The position numbers and the translations under genes are program-made. The notes below the pieces were generated by a model. The model was not told where the DNA came from. It saw nothing but the letters and a program-made list of their open reading frames with translations, and did not search any database. Source: Anadara kagoshimensis (Eukaryota; Mollusca; Bivalvia; Arcoida; Arcidae). Taken from it: a stretch of DNA of 64,000 nt. Shown in pieces: positions 63,303 through 64,000 of this stretch; position 1 is the stretch's first letter, and each line of letters begins with the position of its first letter. The DNA lies in NCBI GenBank assembly GCA_021292105.1, contig CM037866.1, positions 3,456,607-3,520,606 on the forward strand, written 5' to 3'.

Positions 63303-64000
63303 GTAAAATAATATATAGTTATAATCCCCCCTCTGCCACCCCCATCCCCGAAGTTTAGGGGGTTTATAGGAATCTGCTTGGCTTTCCATCCCTCTGTAGA
63401 TGGATTGCTTTCTGGACAATAACTTAAGAAATATTTTACTAATTTTAATAATATGTGGTATGTAGCATTAATGTATGAAGATGAATATGGAATTCCATTT
63501 CCATATCATTTTATTTATTTTTACAAGAGTTATTGCCCTTTGATTAAAAAATTCAAAAAACTGGTTTTTTTTTTTAAAAAAAAGCAAAGCTCGTAAGCAA
63601 GTCTGATTTGATAGTTGGTATCTGTGGTGTTGTCAGCTTGCAGTCTCTTAAAGTTATTGGTGCGGTAATTTTCGTCAAATTTACGACATTTAAAATAAAA
63701 TTCACAAAACCTGTATTTTTTACAAATTATAGGAGTTATGACGATTTGCTTAATTGTAAAATTTATAGTAATCGGACTCAAATGTTTTAAGAAATAAATA
63801 TGTTTAGGAAATAATTTTGGGTTGGCATGTCATCAGATCGAGGTCGGCAGGTATCGCGTGACCCAAATTAGAGAGACCTAAAACATTGTCGGATTCGGCC
63901 AAAAAACGAAAAAAGAGTGTGTATGTTAAAGAAATTGGCAAAACAAGGGTCATAATCGGAGAGGAAATGATGAAATGGGGCAAAAAATGCAATGATTAAG
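63303..64000. other. Start of the next intron, cut by the window edge
   Basis: Begins with a poly(C)/GGGGG pair like that at 36535 and a CCATCCCTCTGTAGATGG segment. No exon is recognisable up to the edge; the short open frames overlap on both strands and are AT-rich noise. Confidence 0.6.

Noticed and set aside
7207-63302. Dscam or hemicentin orthologue
   Set aside because: No FN3 domains for Dscam, and no VWA, G2F or EGF domains for hemicentin; a single membrane helix with Ig-only ectodomain fits neither.

Overview
The window reads as a non-coding-rich, AT-rich piece of an animal genome, most probably a bivalve mollusc. The evidence is a long intron-rich gene on the + strand buried among two tRNA-derived SINE families, many short inverted-repeat DNA elements, and a pearl/Helentron-like repeat with a 145-bp internal satellite, a type of element known from bivalves. 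The species assignment is inference; no housekeeping gene is present to fix it.

Essentially all protein-coding content belongs to one locus (7207-63302, continuing past the right edge). It encodes a large type I membrane protein of the immunoglobulin superfamily. I can place two alternative-looking 5' modules (signal-peptide exon plus first Ig exon: 7207-7320 with 8817-9143, and 18364-18522 with 19137-19424), a candidate 21-nt linker microexon (21814-21834), 25 further single-exon Ig domains between 28854 and 61808, and a transmembrane exon (63183-63302) ending in Cys-Cys-Cys-Met-Arg. The cytoplasmic exons lie beyond the window. With one exception (54457-54719) every Ig exon is a multiple of three and has phase 1 at both ends, so domains can be duplicated or skipped without losing frame. 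From 30.3 to 51.9 kb two domain types (A and B) alternate strictly; the A-B pairs at 36.9-41.9 kb are very recent copies with recognisable shared introns. No FN3, EGF, VWA or kinase domain is seen, so it is not a straightforward Dscam or hemicentin; I give no gene symbol.

The most unusual signal is how exon ends behave. At five Ig exons the 3' end of the exon and/or its 5' splice site has been tandemly copied into the following intron: a 17-copy, exactly 53-bp array that starts at the donor of the 19137-19424 exon and carries that donor in every unit; three further copies after 31936-32205; single copies after 35364-35642 and 46808-47095; and a roughly 40-bp minisatellite made from the F-strand codons of exon 51653-51940. 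An unrelated 53-bp array (42978-43835) also carries a GGTAAG in nearly every unit. Together these give the locus dozens of donor-like sequences downstream of real exons.

Introns are otherwise filled with mobile elements with readable target duplications: four full SINE-B copies, three hAT-like elements with 5-bp duplications, several TA-flanked pogo/mariner-like MITEs, a 4.97-kb TTAA-flanked piggyBac-type element inserted in an older MITE whose uninterrupted relative lies at about 55.0 kb, and a 5'-truncated LINE tail. Arrays, microsatellites and large hairpins account for much of the rest. The left 7.2 kb holds no recognisable gene.
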